DNA of 64,000 bases from Oikopleura dioica (Eukaryota > Chordata > Appendicularia > Copelata > Oikopleuridae): the NCBI GenBank assembly GCA_907165135.1, contig OU015569.1, positions 5,952,001-6,016,000 of the forward strand, given 5' to 3'. The stretch's first letter is position 1, and each line of letters starts with the position of its first letter. Positions 23,388 through 35,208 of the stretch are shown here, piece after piece. The notes beneath the pieces were generated by a model that saw only the letters and a list, made by a program, of their open reading frames with translations, had not been told where the DNA came from and made no database searches. Position numbers and translations under genes: made by a program.

Positions 23388-25173
23388 TCTTCTGAGCTGA
23401 ATACTTTTGGAAAGGAATCTAGTGCAAAGATCTTTTTTCAGAAAATGCTGGCCCAGTGTCAACGGGGGATCACCAAAGTTCAGAGATCAGGATTTATACT
23501 TTTCCCCCTTATTTACTGCAGTTCTTATAACTTTAAAATCTGAGCGCAAATATGATAGATGCAAATTACAGAATCATCTGATGATTTTCACCAAAAATTC
23601 GTTTTCAGGAAAGCGACAGTAACTTATTCAATTGGGATCGAAAAAGTACTAGAAAATCGAATGCGAGAAGCGGAAACAAGGAAAAGAAGGACAGCACTTT
23701 TTTGAACGGGCTCCTCATGCAGCTGGAGAGAAGAACTCTCTAAAGAACCACTTGCATTCTACCAACCCATTCATCACTCAAAAACAGCACCATGCAGTTA
23801 TTCCGCTGTCAAATTATAAAACCAAGAAGCTGACGAGAATAAATTAAATTAACAAATCTTATCTTTTGTCAGCATGAAAATGCGAAGAAGCTGCTTTAAT
23901 CCCCAATTTGCGCCTTCAGATTGAATACATTGAGATGGCTAATTATGCTCGCCTTTATCTTCAGATTTCAGTGTATTGAAATGATCCGCTCGAGTCAAGG
24001 CCGAAAACTATAGACTTCCCGTCAAAACAAGGTCGTATTGACATCGTCTTCAAGTCCAAGCAACCTAATTGACCGAATTTCAATTAAAAACGGTAATCAG
24101 CTCTGTCTTCTTTCCGAGTATAAGCCCCATCTCAATTAAAAACAAGTGAACTCATTTTCAAAACAAGTTTAGAAATTGGTAAATAACAAACATATCTTTA
24201 GTTAATCGTCGAATAACGTTGCCAAGTTTTCGATAAGAGTTAGGCTTAGGGTTAGTAAAAATTCTAAAACTTGTGCGCTTTGACTGTACAGTACTGTAAT
24301 TTTAGAGCCTGCCAGTACTTGAATAAGTGACAAAAATATAACTTTTAAAGTAATTATATGAAAATTTATGAGCAGTCATAAGACGTTCCATTTTAAACTT
24401 CCAAAATCGATCTGGAAAGTAATCTGATTGCAATAAAGCATGGATTGGCAGCAAATTGAAAGAAAGAACTCCTATTTGCTCGATCTCGAACGAGTAAAAG
24501 TTAAGAAGTAGGAGAGATTATTCCCTTGAGGACTGATAGGTTGGATTAGTCTGATTCTATTTCTGACAGAAAATAATTAACCACCAAATAATCAGACTCC
24601 CCTACTGGACTGACAGGTGCCCGCGCTCGCCACCTCATAGAAAAATCGCTTTTCTTTTTTAACCGCCTTTGTATCTCAGCCCTCAAATCGCCAATAAGAG
24701 ATCAAACTAATCGAAAGCACAAATCTAACATTCAGGTGATTGAAAAAGAACTATTTCTTATTGAGGCTATTTTGTTTTTGTCAGAATCATCTCTAACAGA
24801 GTGACTGACAGACTGACAGTCACTAACTGTAACGTAGACTGCCTTTCAGCATTTATCCACCTAAGTCAATAACTCTTGCGGTATTAGCGATCATAATTTA
24901 TTCATCCCTTGAACAATTTTTTTTATTTTACTGAGAGCTTTCGTTTCTTTATATAAAACAAATGCAGTAGTTGAGACGTGCCCTGAGCTGTGTCTAGGTC
25001 TGGTTGCTCATTGATGTGAGAGTTAAGGCAGAAATCGAAGAGAACCAAATTGAGCCTGGACGAGATCATTAGATCAATCAGAAGGGATCAGCGCAAATTC
25101 AACCGAAGAGGGCAAATTCTTTCCTAGCGCGTAAATAAAGCATTATCTTTTTTTTTTTGAAGAGGAGGCAGAA
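23388..25173. other. Intergenic, 1.8 kb, no gene seen
   Basis: AT-rich, with no frame over about 70 codons that shows splice context. A short TTAGGGTTAG stretch near 24247 looks telomere-like but is isolated. A pyrimidine-rich segment precedes the next gene at 25146-25160. Confidence 0.5.
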
Positions 25174-25689
25174 ATGGACAAAAGGAACGAGTGCGTTTCC
25201 GATTCTGAACTCGACAATTTTGAAGACGGTGAGAACATGATGGGCGAAATTTACACTTTCATTGAAAGATTTAGACGGTGAGGACTACCCGATTCCAAGG
25301 CCGAGACGGAGCAAGTCTGTTGATTTTTCACCCATCGTTCGAGTTGAAGAAGTCTCACGTTATAAAGTACAGTATTTAGAAATGCGAGCGCAGGAGCTGA
25401 GACATGATTTATTGTCTACATCTGTTCAGCCTAATTGCAATTTTCTTAGCAACGAGCCTCCAAATGCAAATATGGAAATATGTCGGAAATTCAAAAGGTT
25501 TCGCACGACGATAATAATTTCGATAAACGTAGTTTGAAGCTCGCCATCCGGCTGGAACTGAACGAGTTCAAGCTCAAGGAAATGAAAGTGCACGATCAAA
25601 GCCGCTCAAATACCCTCTTCTACGACATTGGAAAGTACCACACTCGTCTGCGCGATCATTTCTCGCCCAAAAAGTCCTTTCTCAAATAA
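25174..25689 (+). CDS. Small hypothetical protein (about 140 aa)
   Basis: The ATG at 25174 follows a long T-run (25147-25158) and an AGAGGAGGCAG segment. Exon 1 (MDKRNECVSDSELDNFED) joins by a short GT-AG intron to a frame with DYPIPRPRRSKSVDFSPIV. A second frame from about 25450 reads DDNNFDKRSLKLAIRLELNE and ends SPKKSFLK at 25689. The two frames connect in phase 0 through an intron ending TTTTCTTAG; the donor is either about 26 nt upstream or at a GTACAG around 25367. The RRSKSVDF segment looks like a phosphorylatable site. No family is recognised. Confidence 0.45.
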
Positions 25690-26318
25690 TCCTCATTTGC
25701 CGCGTTCATTTTTGAGAGCAGTAATTGACTTTCAAATGAATCAAGAAGCTTTTCTTCTTTATAACTTTCATCAATAAATAAAATTAGGAATATTCAACTA
25801 ACAAAGTCCCATTTGAACTTGTCCTTCGAAACAAGGTGAATCAATGTGAGAAGAAATTTCCACGTAAAGAAATGAAATTTTTGGAAATTGATCGATTCGT
25901 CGTGCTTCGCAGTGGAATAATTGCTACATGAAAACGCGGTAATAAAAACATATGCTGAATTTGCAAGCGTTGAGCTTTTTAATTTGTTCATTTCTTCTGA
26001 GACAAGTTTAAAAGGTCTTTTCTGAACTAGCAGACGAAATGCCTCGCTAAACGAAATCACGAAAGAATAAACCAAAAGAGCCAAATTGACGCGAATCCCT
26101 TAACTAAATCTAAATATTTTGACAAAGTTAGATCAAACCGATTTACCTTCTCGGTTTATAATAACTAGACTATATAATGAAGTGGATCTGCTTATTCATA
26201 GCATATTCCATCTTCTACGGAATATCTTCAAGATGAAGAAGGGCCTCTTTTCAGGAGTTCCACTCACGCATGGTGGCTTAGAGATTTTTAATTATTTTGA
26301 ACTCGGTTGTTATTTTAG

Positions 26319-26708
26319 AACGCGTGTGAATGCTTATTGAAGGAAATATCTGATCTGGCGGTGGAGAAGTGTTCCTGTCAGCAGGAGCGCGCTCATTGCA
26401 CAACGTGCGAGCTCAAGTGCACAGAAAATAAATGCGCGCCGGAGCTGGATACTTCCGTGCTTGTCCTCTTCGACTCGCTGGAAAAAGGAGCTGTCCGCTT
26501 TGGCGCCAGCGTTTTCAAATATTTATCGGAATAGGCGAGCTTCTCTAATTGAGATTAATACACTTCAAAGGAGGACAATAAATCAATTGCGTTAACGAAA
26601 AGCGATCCGCTCGAAACGGCTGCATTGACAGTCACGGTCAAAACAAAATGCCAGGACGACATAATCCAATTGTCCTCCGATAAGATACGCAGGACAAGTC
26701 TAGCCTAG
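26319..26708 (+). CDS. Cysteine-rich hypothetical protein, 3' exons
   Basis: Starting after a TTTTAG acceptor the frame reads NACECLLKEISDLAVEKCSC, then a tight cysteine cluster (C-x-C-x6-C-x2-C-x3-C-x4-C), then LDTSVLVLFDSLEKGAVRF. The open frame would stop just after KYLSE. A 42-nt GA-AG intron at 26529-26570 instead continues it into an exon reading EDNKSIALTKSDPLETAAL and ending at TAG 26706-26708. Upstream exons were not found. The cysteine pattern suggests zinc binding or disulfides; function unknown. Confidence 0.4.
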
Positions 26709-27210
26709 CGACTTCGACACAGAGCCGCCGCAGTCACTTTTGGCGTTAGAGGCAGGGATCCTGCTTGACCCTGACACTGGAGCATTCCCTGACGTTTGGT
26801 GCATTTTATGACAAAGTCGTTTATTCGAATCGTCGTTATTGCGAATTTAAGGGTGAAGTCAGTTTGACAGAAGTGCTCAGTTCATTACTTGTTTTTGGGT
26901 ATCATCGGCCCAAAACACTAATGAAAAAGATCTTTTTCTAAAGATTTCTCTCTCTTTTAAAATGTTTTCCCAGTCTCGAAAATGTTTGTGGAAAATTTTC
27001 CTAGTGAAGGAGGCGCAAACGTGAACTCGTTAGACCGCAGCGATCGGCAACTCAATAATTCTCAGCACGAAGCAACCTTATTCATACAGAGACCTACTGC
27101 TAGATAAATAAGGAACTGACTTATAAAAATTTCCAAAGCGACTTCTAATCTTGTTTTTACAGTATAGATCACTATAAATCTATCATATCGGATGTACTTA
27201 ATCGCTTTAA

Positions 27211-27593
27211 GGGGGGGGGGGGGGTCGACGAGAATTTTTTCAGAGGTGATCGTAATTTCGCGTATACACATGGTCTGTGTATGAATCTTATATTTTTGGA
27301 ATCCTCAGATCCTCCTGAATCTGTTGACCCTAAAATCATTCGATAAAAATAAGATTTAGGGGGTGAAATTAAGAAAAATGTAAAAAAATGACTATTTTTG
27401 GTGCATTTTCGCGAAAATGCCCCTACTTTGACGGCATTTTTGACCGATTTTTTCTGGCCAAAATTTTTTCTACTTCTCGCCGGTTAATTTTTTCAACCCT
27501 TTTCTTTTTGCCAGTAAATTCAGATTTTGCCTATCTGATCAGGTTTTCCCGCATTTTTGGTCACGGAAATCCCGATTCTCGTCGACCCCCTCC
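27211..27593. mobile_element. MITE flanked by TTAA (piggyBac-like), 383 bp
   Basis: Both ends read inward as a G-run followed by TCGACGAGAAT: 14 Gs at the left (27211-27224), GGAGGGGG at the right. The flanks are TTAA at 27207-27210 and 27594-27597, the obligate piggyBac target duplication. The interior is T-rich with no transposase. The 14-G run is long enough to be length-variable or a consensus error. Confidence 0.75.
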
Positions 27594-27965
27594 TTAAGCG
27601 TATTAATAAGTCCCAATATACTTTTTACTTGATAAAAAGTGCCTGGTACTTCCAAAATAACAAGTTCATTGACAATGTTTTTCGTCATTTACGATAAATC
27701 AATCGAGTTCCATATCTTTAGCGATGGCAAACGAGCATAAGATGAGTTGAGATGCCCTTGAAATGATTACGTACGAGAAAATAAATATACGAAACCGAAC
27801 ACTCCCCCGCAATATTACTAATATTATATAATTGGTAATTCAGTTTCACCTGCGATTTAGCGAAAATGCAATTTCTTAAGAAATAGACGTTCCTGTCATT
27901 CCACTTGGCGCTTCGATTAGAGCCGCTGGTGGTGGTGGAGGTGGCGCGCTCTCCCACCTCGATCA

Positions 27966-27972
27966 TATAAAA
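27966..27972 (+). promoter_or_regulatory. TATA box of the secreted-protein gene
   Basis: TATAAAA lies 74 bases upstream of the ATG at 28046, which leaves room for a start site near 28000 and a short leader. Most other genes here show no such box, consistent with a strongly and tissue-specifically expressed gene. Confidence 0.5.
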
Positions 27973-28045
27973 ATGCTCGTCCCTCTGGAAAAGGCAACCT
28001 GCTAGATACACAGCAGCAAAAGAAAAAAAACAGCCTTTTGAGAAA

Positions 28046-28603
28046 ATGAAAGTTTTTGCCTTCACCGCCCTTGCCGTTATGGCCCAAGATGAAGTCGACC
28101 GAAAGGTTCCCCCACGAACCCCAAGCGACCGAATCGCCCAGCTCAAGCGACATGTTGGTCGATTGATGGTTGATCACTTTCCTGAATGTGCCAAGGTGAG
28201 ATAGACTAACTAGAAACTTTGGCTTAACTCTTTCTGCTAGAACTCCGTCTGGGAAGAAAAACTCACCAAGGTCTTGAGCCGAGCTGAGTCTGCTTTCGAG
28301 CGATCTTGCGGATTCTTTGACCCCGATCTTCCACACGGTGGTCCATCCCCAGCTCGACGACGACGACAAGCTGACGATGATGAGGTGCGATACTCTGAGA
28401 CCGACGCTATCGCCTCCATCAATGGTAACTTATCTTCATAGTGGCACTTTCAGAGGCAATCTTTAGGCATCACCGGAGGCATCCGAAAGTTTGCTGAACG
28501 ATACATCTCCGAGTGTGGCGGCCAGAAAGCCAACAAGCACATCGTCAACCATGCCAACAAGTGGCGAGCCAAGTTGACCAGCAAGTTCGAGAATGGTTGC
28601 TAA
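28046..28603 (+). CDS. Small secreted protein, possibly house- or gut-related
   Basis: Four small exons encode about 155 residues beginning with a signal peptide (MKVFAFTALAVMAQD). The mature protein is highly charged and contains four cysteines (HFPECAKN, RSCGFFDP, SECGGQK and the C-terminal NGC) and an internal RRRR site (PSPARRRRQADDDE) suitable for proprotein cleavage. Introns are GT-AG and about 40-55 nt. A TATA box precedes it and an AATAAA lies shortly after the TAA at 28601. Codon use is strongly biased (AAG, GCC, CGA), as in highly expressed genes. No family is recognised; an appendicularian-specific secreted factor is a reasonable inference. Confidence 0.75.
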
Positions 28604-28785
28604 ATCACAGCTGTATAAATAAAAATTTCCGACCCTGCGTCATCACGGTTCCAAATAAATATAATTACTAAAAAATCAATTTTGTTTTTGTCTCACCTCA
28701 CGCAATACCAACGCATCAAGTTCCGCATAAGCTCGAAATTCTCACTGATCCATAAAATATTGACAATATTTCTGGAGAGAATAGA

Positions 28786-29119
28786 ATGGAAGCAGAGCAC
28801 TGCCTTAACTATACTAATATGTAAGAGGAACTCGCAGAATAATGATTAACGAGTTTTAGTGGATACGCCTGTGACTGTATTCTGGAGCTCTTTGACGAGC
28901 TAGAAAACAGCGATCTAAACGCGAAACACACTCTATCAGCGACAGAAGAAATAACGCAGCTGGATGGAGGCTTACCCCGCGATTGTGAGTTCTTTCATGA
29001 ACGGATCAAACATTTTGAATTAATTTTATGAGTAAACACATTTCATCCTACAAGGCTTTATGCTGCCAAAAAGAAGAAGAGAGGACGAAAAGACAGGGAT
29101 TGAAGCTCAGTGTGATTGA
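28786..29119 (+). CDS. Small hypothetical protein (about 74 aa)
   Basis: Three exons with consistent phases: MEAEHCLNYTNI joined to GYACDCILELFDELENSDLN, then through an intron ending TACAAG to CFMLPKRRREDEKTGIEAQ and a stop at 29117-29119. The KRRRE segment could be a nuclear-localisation signal. No family is recognised. Support comes from intron phases and codon use only. Confidence 0.45.
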
Positions 29120-29615
29120 AGAGTATATGATGGAAATTTCAGTTAATTATAGGTTCACGTTATTCCTGTGTTTCGCATATGAAGGCGCTTCTATAGTTAG
29201 AAGTCGCGATTTTCCTTTTTCTTCTTCTTGAAGCTAGACATAGACTAACAGTCACTACCGAGTCGGTAGTACCGACTGACAGTGACAGGGGAAATTTCCG
29301 AGACAATTGGGTTAAAATTAACTTTACATGATTTTTCGTTCAAAACCTGCAAAAGAATCATTCCTTACAATGGCCCCCAATACGTCATACTCCTCATCGG
29401 ATTTTCAGGCTCGATACTAGCAAGACAAGTGGACTGCGATAAATTTAGCGTTTAGACTAATTAAAACTTCTTTATAGAAATATTTTAAACGCAATAAAAG
29501 CGTTTTCTGTATAGTTCTGTCGACGGTCATTTCCTCCATAAGAGTGAGCAAATTTTGATAGACCTATTTCATATTTTTAAAGAAGCGGCGAAATAAAAGA
29601 AAACTGGAGGCAGCG

Positions 29616-29878
29616 ATGGAAAACCGAGGCGAGAACAGTACGTATGAACTCGGGTGAACCAAACACAATCAAATTAGAAGACGCTCTTGCTGTGAATTAA
29701 TTCTGTGTAGCCTTGCTTATTACGCTTCCTTGACATTGCCACGTATTTGATTACAGCTTCTATGTTCAAAATACTTTTAGGCAACAGACCCCGACTATCA
29801 GAAGTCGCCATGCGCTTCGACCGATCCTTCGATGAAAACGTCCAATACGGAAATAGCCAACTCACTGCCGAGAATTAG
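29616..29878 (+). CDS. Very small hypothetical protein (about 39 aa)
   Basis: ATG at 29616 (MENRGENS), a GT-AG intron of about 145 nt ending CTTTTAG, then NRPRLSEVAMRFDRSFDENV and a stop at 29876-29878. The RPRLSEVAMRFD segment superficially resembles the RPRRSKSVDFSPIV segment of the gene at 25174, so the two may be distant copies. Tentative. Confidence 0.35.
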
Positions 29879-30325
29879 GCAAGAACTGGAGGCTTATGCA
29901 AATCTTTATCACCACCTTAGATGGATTACAAGCGCCTAAAACTCATTTTCTTTCCACTGCATATGTATCCTCGTTGTAAGTAATGATTCGGAAACTGTAC
30001 TTTTATTTCTTTGTGAGATTTATTGAATAAAAAGGGTTCAGCAGTGTAACCGTCAACTTAAGTAGAAGAAAGTAAAGGAACAAAATTATGGTAGTCTCGA
30101 AATGGGAGAGTTAAATTGGACGGATATTCTAGGCAGTATATACAGTCGGATAGAAAGAAAAGTTCCGAACGAGATCTTGAATTTGAAGAGAATTAAGTCG
30201 GAGGCTTTTCTATCAACATTTCATTGGACATTTTGTTCTTGTACATGAAAAAATTAAAGAACAGAAGAATTAATGAATACAAGAAACACAAGTTGACGCT
30301 ATCAAGAGGGCTGAGGTTAAAAGCA

Positions 30326-31080
30326 TCACATGCCTTGCCTGACGATCTTTTCACCTTCCAGCTGGCACTCACGGACGAGTTGTCTTGCGTGTTGAAGGCC
30401 ACGCTTGAGCCGTTCTTGCGCACTAGAATTTAAATTTAATGAGCAGCATAGTCCACTTATAGCGCGACGATGAAATAAAGTCAAATCAATTCGCAACGGT
30501 AACCGAGTTTCTCGCCCGTCACTCCGGATTTCGGAGCCGTGTAAAACATCGAACCAGATAGAGTTAACACTGACAAAATCGCAGTTTATATTATTTCTGC
30601 AATTTACCTCTTGCTGCCCGCGTAAGTCGGCCTGACGTCTTTGCCGAGCTCGTCAATGACTCCAACGAGATCCTCGAATTTTTCAGTCATGCGCGGTTGA
30701 TCGATCATCTTTGCCGTTCGCGGCTGCTTTTGCGCCGGTCTTGAGTAAGGCGCATTGCTTTGCTGCTTCGACTGACGCTTAATTCAATTCAATTTTATGC
30801 TACTTGTGGACCATTTTCTTACATATGAAGGGGGTGGGTTGCTCAATGCTTTCATTCGCTCTTTGTAAGTCGGCTTCGTTTCGGCCATTGCTCGGTAGTT
30901 AGCTGCAGCCTGTGCGGCGGCAACTTGCTTTCCGAGCATTTCCAACTTCTTTTGTATTTCTTCGTTCTGAAAACTTTCATAAAAAAGGACTTTAACTTAG
31001 GACTCTACCGTTTGTCGTTGAGCAACTTCCAGGAGCTTCGCCTGCGCTGCTATAATGTCTGGCGGGTTGTTTCGGCTCAT
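30326..31080 (-). CDS. CDK2-associated protein (CDK2AP1/DOC-1 type)
   Basis: CDK2AP1/2 are subunits of the NuRD chromatin complex and were described as CDK2 inhibitors. The C-terminal family signature is intact: VIDELGKDVRPTYAGSK at the end of one exon, then AQERLKRGLQHARQLVREC in the last exon, ending RQGM and stop at 30326. The N-terminal half (MSRNNPPDIIAAQAKLLEVA...) is a predicted helix not shared with the human protein, making this form longer at that end. Four exons; the intron before the last is long (about 230 nt), the others about 45-60 nt. The ATG is at 31080. Confidence 0.85.
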
Positions 31081-31301
31081 TCTTAATTTGTCATTTTCAA
31101 CTCAATTTTAAATATGTTTAGTGTTACAATATATACAGATTTTTTTCTGAAGGAACTGGCAGGGATGTGAGAGTTATTATTTGATGAACGTTGTTTCAGT
31201 GAAAATCGGCAGGGATATAGTGAGTGAATAACTTCTGCGCAAGTCAAAATGAGTGAAATTCTAAAGTATAACAACATGAACACGATGTTCGTTGCGAATA
31301 T

Positions 31302-33026
31302 TTAAGTTGCTTCAGGGATTTCGTCCAGGGAGGGGAGAAGATCGTCTATAATTGGAGGGCCTTCCAGAGAGCCTTCTTTATTTTCAATCACTGTGGGCAG
31401 ATCTTGCTCCATGGCGGAAGAAGCATCATTCTCTTGCGATTCTCCTCCGTTAATTCCCAGATTAGAAAGGCTTTCTTCAAGAGGGCTCGGAGCCTCTGTT
31501 ATTCCTGTAGTCCCTCGTTGCAACCCAGGAATTGATACCGACGGATCCTCATTAAAGTCAGCCTCTTTTTCATACTCGTACTCGGGTTCGGAGTCTATAT
31601 CAAAGATACCGTCCCATTCGTGGATCATTTCCACCATCAGCTCTTCGTAGAATTCGCATACAAGCTGAAATAACACGTAATTGAGTGTCATGAACATTTT
31701 TTTACCTTCGGACAGTTTTTGCGGCAGTCTTCGCTTTTTACGAAATCAATTATCTTGCTATCTTTCCACTCGATTGCAAAGTAAACTGAATAGAAGATGC
31801 TTATTAAAATTGTTTTTCTTTTACAGTAGTTTCTAGTGCCTCTCGAGACGCTAAGATAATTCTTACTTTGGCCGTCGTTGTCTGCAACGCATTCGTGAAT
31901 TTTGACAGCTTCAAAGCCGCGATTAAAGCCGACTTTCTCTAGATCAGCCCAGGGATCGTCTTCTTTCTTTTCGTCACCGACGACCTCTTCATCCTCCTCT
32001 TTCGCCGCCTTCTTTTTCTCATTCGTCTCAGCGATTTGATCAGTCTGGGGTCCGTCTTGGCTTTCGTCATCTGAATTCTGAATGTGCATCGCTTCAAGTG
32101 CTTCATCTTCCCACGGTTTCTCCCATTTGATATCTGGGTGCGCCGGATCTATCAGCGGCGCTTTTTTCGTCTGACGCTCTTTCTTGAGAAAGTTCGGATC
32201 GACAGATTCTTCATCCTCCACTTTCTCTTCATTCTCATCGGCTGCTTCTGGCTCATCATTTGCTTCGTCGACATCGTCGTCTTCGAAAGCCAATTGTTCC
32301 AATTTTCCAGGGTTCGAACGTCTGTACTCAGCAACCAAAAGTTGTCCAGGTGTGTCCTGTGGATCTGGTCTTTCTTCAGCGAGCTCTCCCTTCCTTGAAT
32401 CAACGAAATTCGATTCTACTCTTTGTGAAGGTTCAATCATTGAAATAGAGGCAAGTATTATTTCCTGATTTCTGAATATTGAATCAATCGGAAATGAAGA
32501 ACCCCGGCTAAATATCATTTCGGCTTGGAGAGCTTCTTCGGCCGTCTCCTCTCGTTTCCGCTTTAGTCCAACAATCCGTATCGGAGGAATCTTTGGCTCA
32601 TGGCTTGGTTTTTCTTCCTCTACATTTTCCAGAGGCTCCTGTGGTTTATCTTTGTCTTTATTTCGCCTCGAGCTTTTCCGACGTTTTTCTTTCGCACTAT
32701 CTCTCGATTTTTTTCTATTCCTGGACTTTTTCTCCTTTTGTAATTTTATATCAGCGGCATGCTTTTCCTCGAATTCTCTGATTCTATCCGCGCAGTCTAG
32801 GAAGTTAGATTTGAAAAATCTTGCCAGAACCGAAAAAAATTACCTAGATTCTCTTCTGGCTCCCATGTATTCTGCTCATCGTCGTAGCCGGCCCATTTTA
32901 TCAAATACTCGATACCGCCCTGAATAAACGCTAGAACTCCCGAACACTTCCTTCGACACTCACTTGTCGTTTACGTTTGCCGAGGATCTTCTCGACTTCG
33001 AACTCCTCTTCTGATGCCACACTCAT
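31302..33026 (-). CDS. HP1-like chromodomain / chromo-shadow protein with a long acidic hinge
   Basis: HP1 proteins read H3K9 methylation and dimerise through a chromo-shadow domain. The N-terminal chromodomain is clear: [16 protein letters not shown], then [20 protein letters not shown] and PEENL, with the aromatic cage Y/W/W positions present. The C-terminal chromo-shadow domain reads [40 protein letters not shown] and [16 protein letters not shown]. Between them lies a hinge of over 250 residues, first strongly basic ([20 protein letters not shown]) and then very acidic, and after the shadow domain an acidic tail of about 110 residues. Typical HP1 is near 200 residues in total. Start ATG 33024-33026 immediately follows a TTTAG; stop at 31302. 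Confidence 0.85.
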
Positions 33027-33221
33027 CTAAATCCGCTGCGAATAAATAGACAATTGAACAAAACGCGGTTTTTTGTACAATACTGTATCTTTATTATTTT
33101 GTCATTATAAAGGCAGTTTGAAATCTATTGGAAAAAGATATAGAACAGATGCTGTTGAAAAAAGGTAAATGGTAGTGGGACGATAGCTCAGACATTTGAG
33201 CATCGGTAGAATTTTGCGAGA

Positions 33222-34649
33222 TCAGAATTCGCAGTCGAGGCTGAACTGGTTCTCGACGGAGTCAGGATCGGCGTCCAAGTGGGCCATGACGCCAGCGCGG
33301 GCGTACTCGGATACTTTCTTCTCGAAGAAGTTGGTTTTGCCCTCCAACGAAATCATCTCCATGAAGTCGAAAGGATTTTCGACCTTGTAAATCTAAATAA
33401 AAAGCAGGTCATCAGCTGTTCCCACTAAACAACGATGGTGTTTTTGGAGCCATCAACAGAAAGCGAGTTATTATGCCCTTCAAAAACACGAATCGAGATT
33501 ATTTACCTTTGGGCAGTCGAGCTCGACGAGGAGGCGGTCGGCCACAAATTCGATGTAGGTCTTCATTAAGTCGCAGTTCATGCCAATCAGGCGAACTGGA
33601 AGTGCGTCTACGAGGAACTCCTGCTCGATGCTGACGGCGTCGCGGATGATGGCGATGATCTGCTCTTGGGAGGGCTTTTGAACGAGGTGCTTGAACATAA
33701 GACAGGCGAAGTCAGTGTGCAGACCTAAAACAGCTTGAGAATCGCTTCGATGAAAAATACTCTTACCTTCGTCGCGGGAGATGAGCTCATTGGAGAAGGT
33801 GACTCCAGGCATAAGGCCTCGCTTCTTGAGCCAGAAAATCGCAGCGAAGGAACCGGAGAAAAAGATGCCCTCGACAGCGGCGAATGCGATGACACGGATG
33901 GAGTAGGGGGCATCGGCTCCAATCCACTTCAAAGCCCAGTCAGCCTTCTTCTTGATGGCAGGCATCGTCTCGATCGCGTTGAAAAGACCCATCTTTTCTT
34001 TTGTGTCCGTGACCAAGTTTTCAATCAGCTTGGCGTACATTTCTGAGTGGATGTTCTCCATCATTATCTAGTTAGCGAGTGTCAGAGAGTTTAAACTGTT
34101 ATTCAGAAGTACCTGGAAGCCATAGAAAGCCCGGGCCTCGGGGATTTGGACTTCGGACATGAACCTGTCGACAAGGTTTTCGTTGACGATTCCGTCGCTG
34201 GCGGCGAAGAAGGCGAGCACGTGCTTGATGAAATACTGCTCTTCTTTTTTGAGTTTTCGCCAGTCATCCATGTCGCGGCCAAGGTCGACTTCCTCCGTCG
34301 TCCAGAAAGATGCCAGTGCTTTTTTGTACATCCGCCAGATATCTGAATTTATCGATCGCCATCGCGCTCAAAAACGAATGTACTCACCGTGATATTCGAT
34401 AGGGAAAATGACGAATCGTGAGGCGTTTTCCTTGAGAAGCGGCTCCATTTGAGGGTCGAAGGAAGCCAAATCGTCGACCAAAACGGGCTGTTGCTGCTGT
34501 TTGTCGAGGGCAAGGCCAGTAGAACCAGTCTTGGGTTGATCCATCGACTTGGCGATGTCGACCTTGGCGAAGGAAGAAGTCATCTTCGTCAAATCGTTCT
34601 TGGTCAGCTCACCAAAGGGTTGGGAGTTCTCCTTCTCGACTGGCGGCAT
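33222..34649 (-). CDS. RRM2: Ribonucleoside-diphosphate reductase small subunit (R2)
   Basis: R2 houses the di-iron/tyrosyl radical that drives reduction of ribonucleotides to deoxyribonucleotides. Five exons give a full-length class Ia protein. Ligand and core blocks are present: [54 protein letters not shown], and [11 protein letters not shown] plus [13 protein letters not shown] with their iron-binding E and H residues. The C-terminal tail [10 protein letters not shown], by which R2 docks to R1, is intact, and a KEN box ([10 protein letters not shown]) near the N-terminus suggests APC/C-dependent turnover as in vertebrate RRM2. Introns are GT-AG, 41-120 nt. Start 34649, stop 33222. Confidence 0.97.
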
Positions 34650-34910
34650 GGTTGCTTGAGTTAGACAGCTGGAAGTTGCGTCGAAAAAAGTAGAAAAGAG
34701 TCTTATCTATACGCGGACCTTTATTGATCTGATCTGTTTTTGACTCTCGGCTCAAAATGAAAACTTTTCGTCTCGGGGATCTAGAAACGATCGCCCTCCT
34801 GGGCAGGAGCGCGCGCGGCGCAAATCTTCCGCGCGCGAGCGCCGTCCTCGTTCCTGATTGGACGCCGCGCGCGCGACAACGAATTCGAATATTCCAGATT
34901 CTTTGTTGCG
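34650..34910 (-). promoter_or_regulatory. Probable RRM2 promoter, CpG-rich with CCAAT box
   Basis: Upstream of the R2 start there is a GC island full of CGCGCG (about 34809-34880) in otherwise AT-rich DNA. It contains CCAATCAG on the minus strand (34857-34861 core) and a TTTGCGCC resembling an E2F site. CCAAT and E2F elements control S-phase expression of R2 in other animals, so the arrangement is suggestive but unproven. Confidence 0.4.
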
Positions 34911-35208
34911 CAAAAATGGTAATAACTCCGCAATACCCGGTAATGTCCGTCATTTTTTTGGCTAGCAAAGTTATAAGATGCTGCTTCATCAGCTGCTATT
35001 GACCTTTGTAACGGATTTTACAATTTGACCATCTCTTTTTTGGAGTCTTCTTGTCATTCAACTTGCTGGATGGAATCCAAGCTCAACTCTTACCGTATAT
35101 TCTTCTGACACAAGTGCACAATCAGTATACACCCTCACCAAAGCTTCCCCTTGACGTCTTCCATGGTGCCTGCAAGTATTGAAATACGAAGATCTACTCG
35201 TCCAGAAA

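Noticed and set aside
24237-24260. Telomere-like TTAGGGTTAG stretch
   Set aside because: Only about two imperfect repeats, isolated in intergenic sequence.
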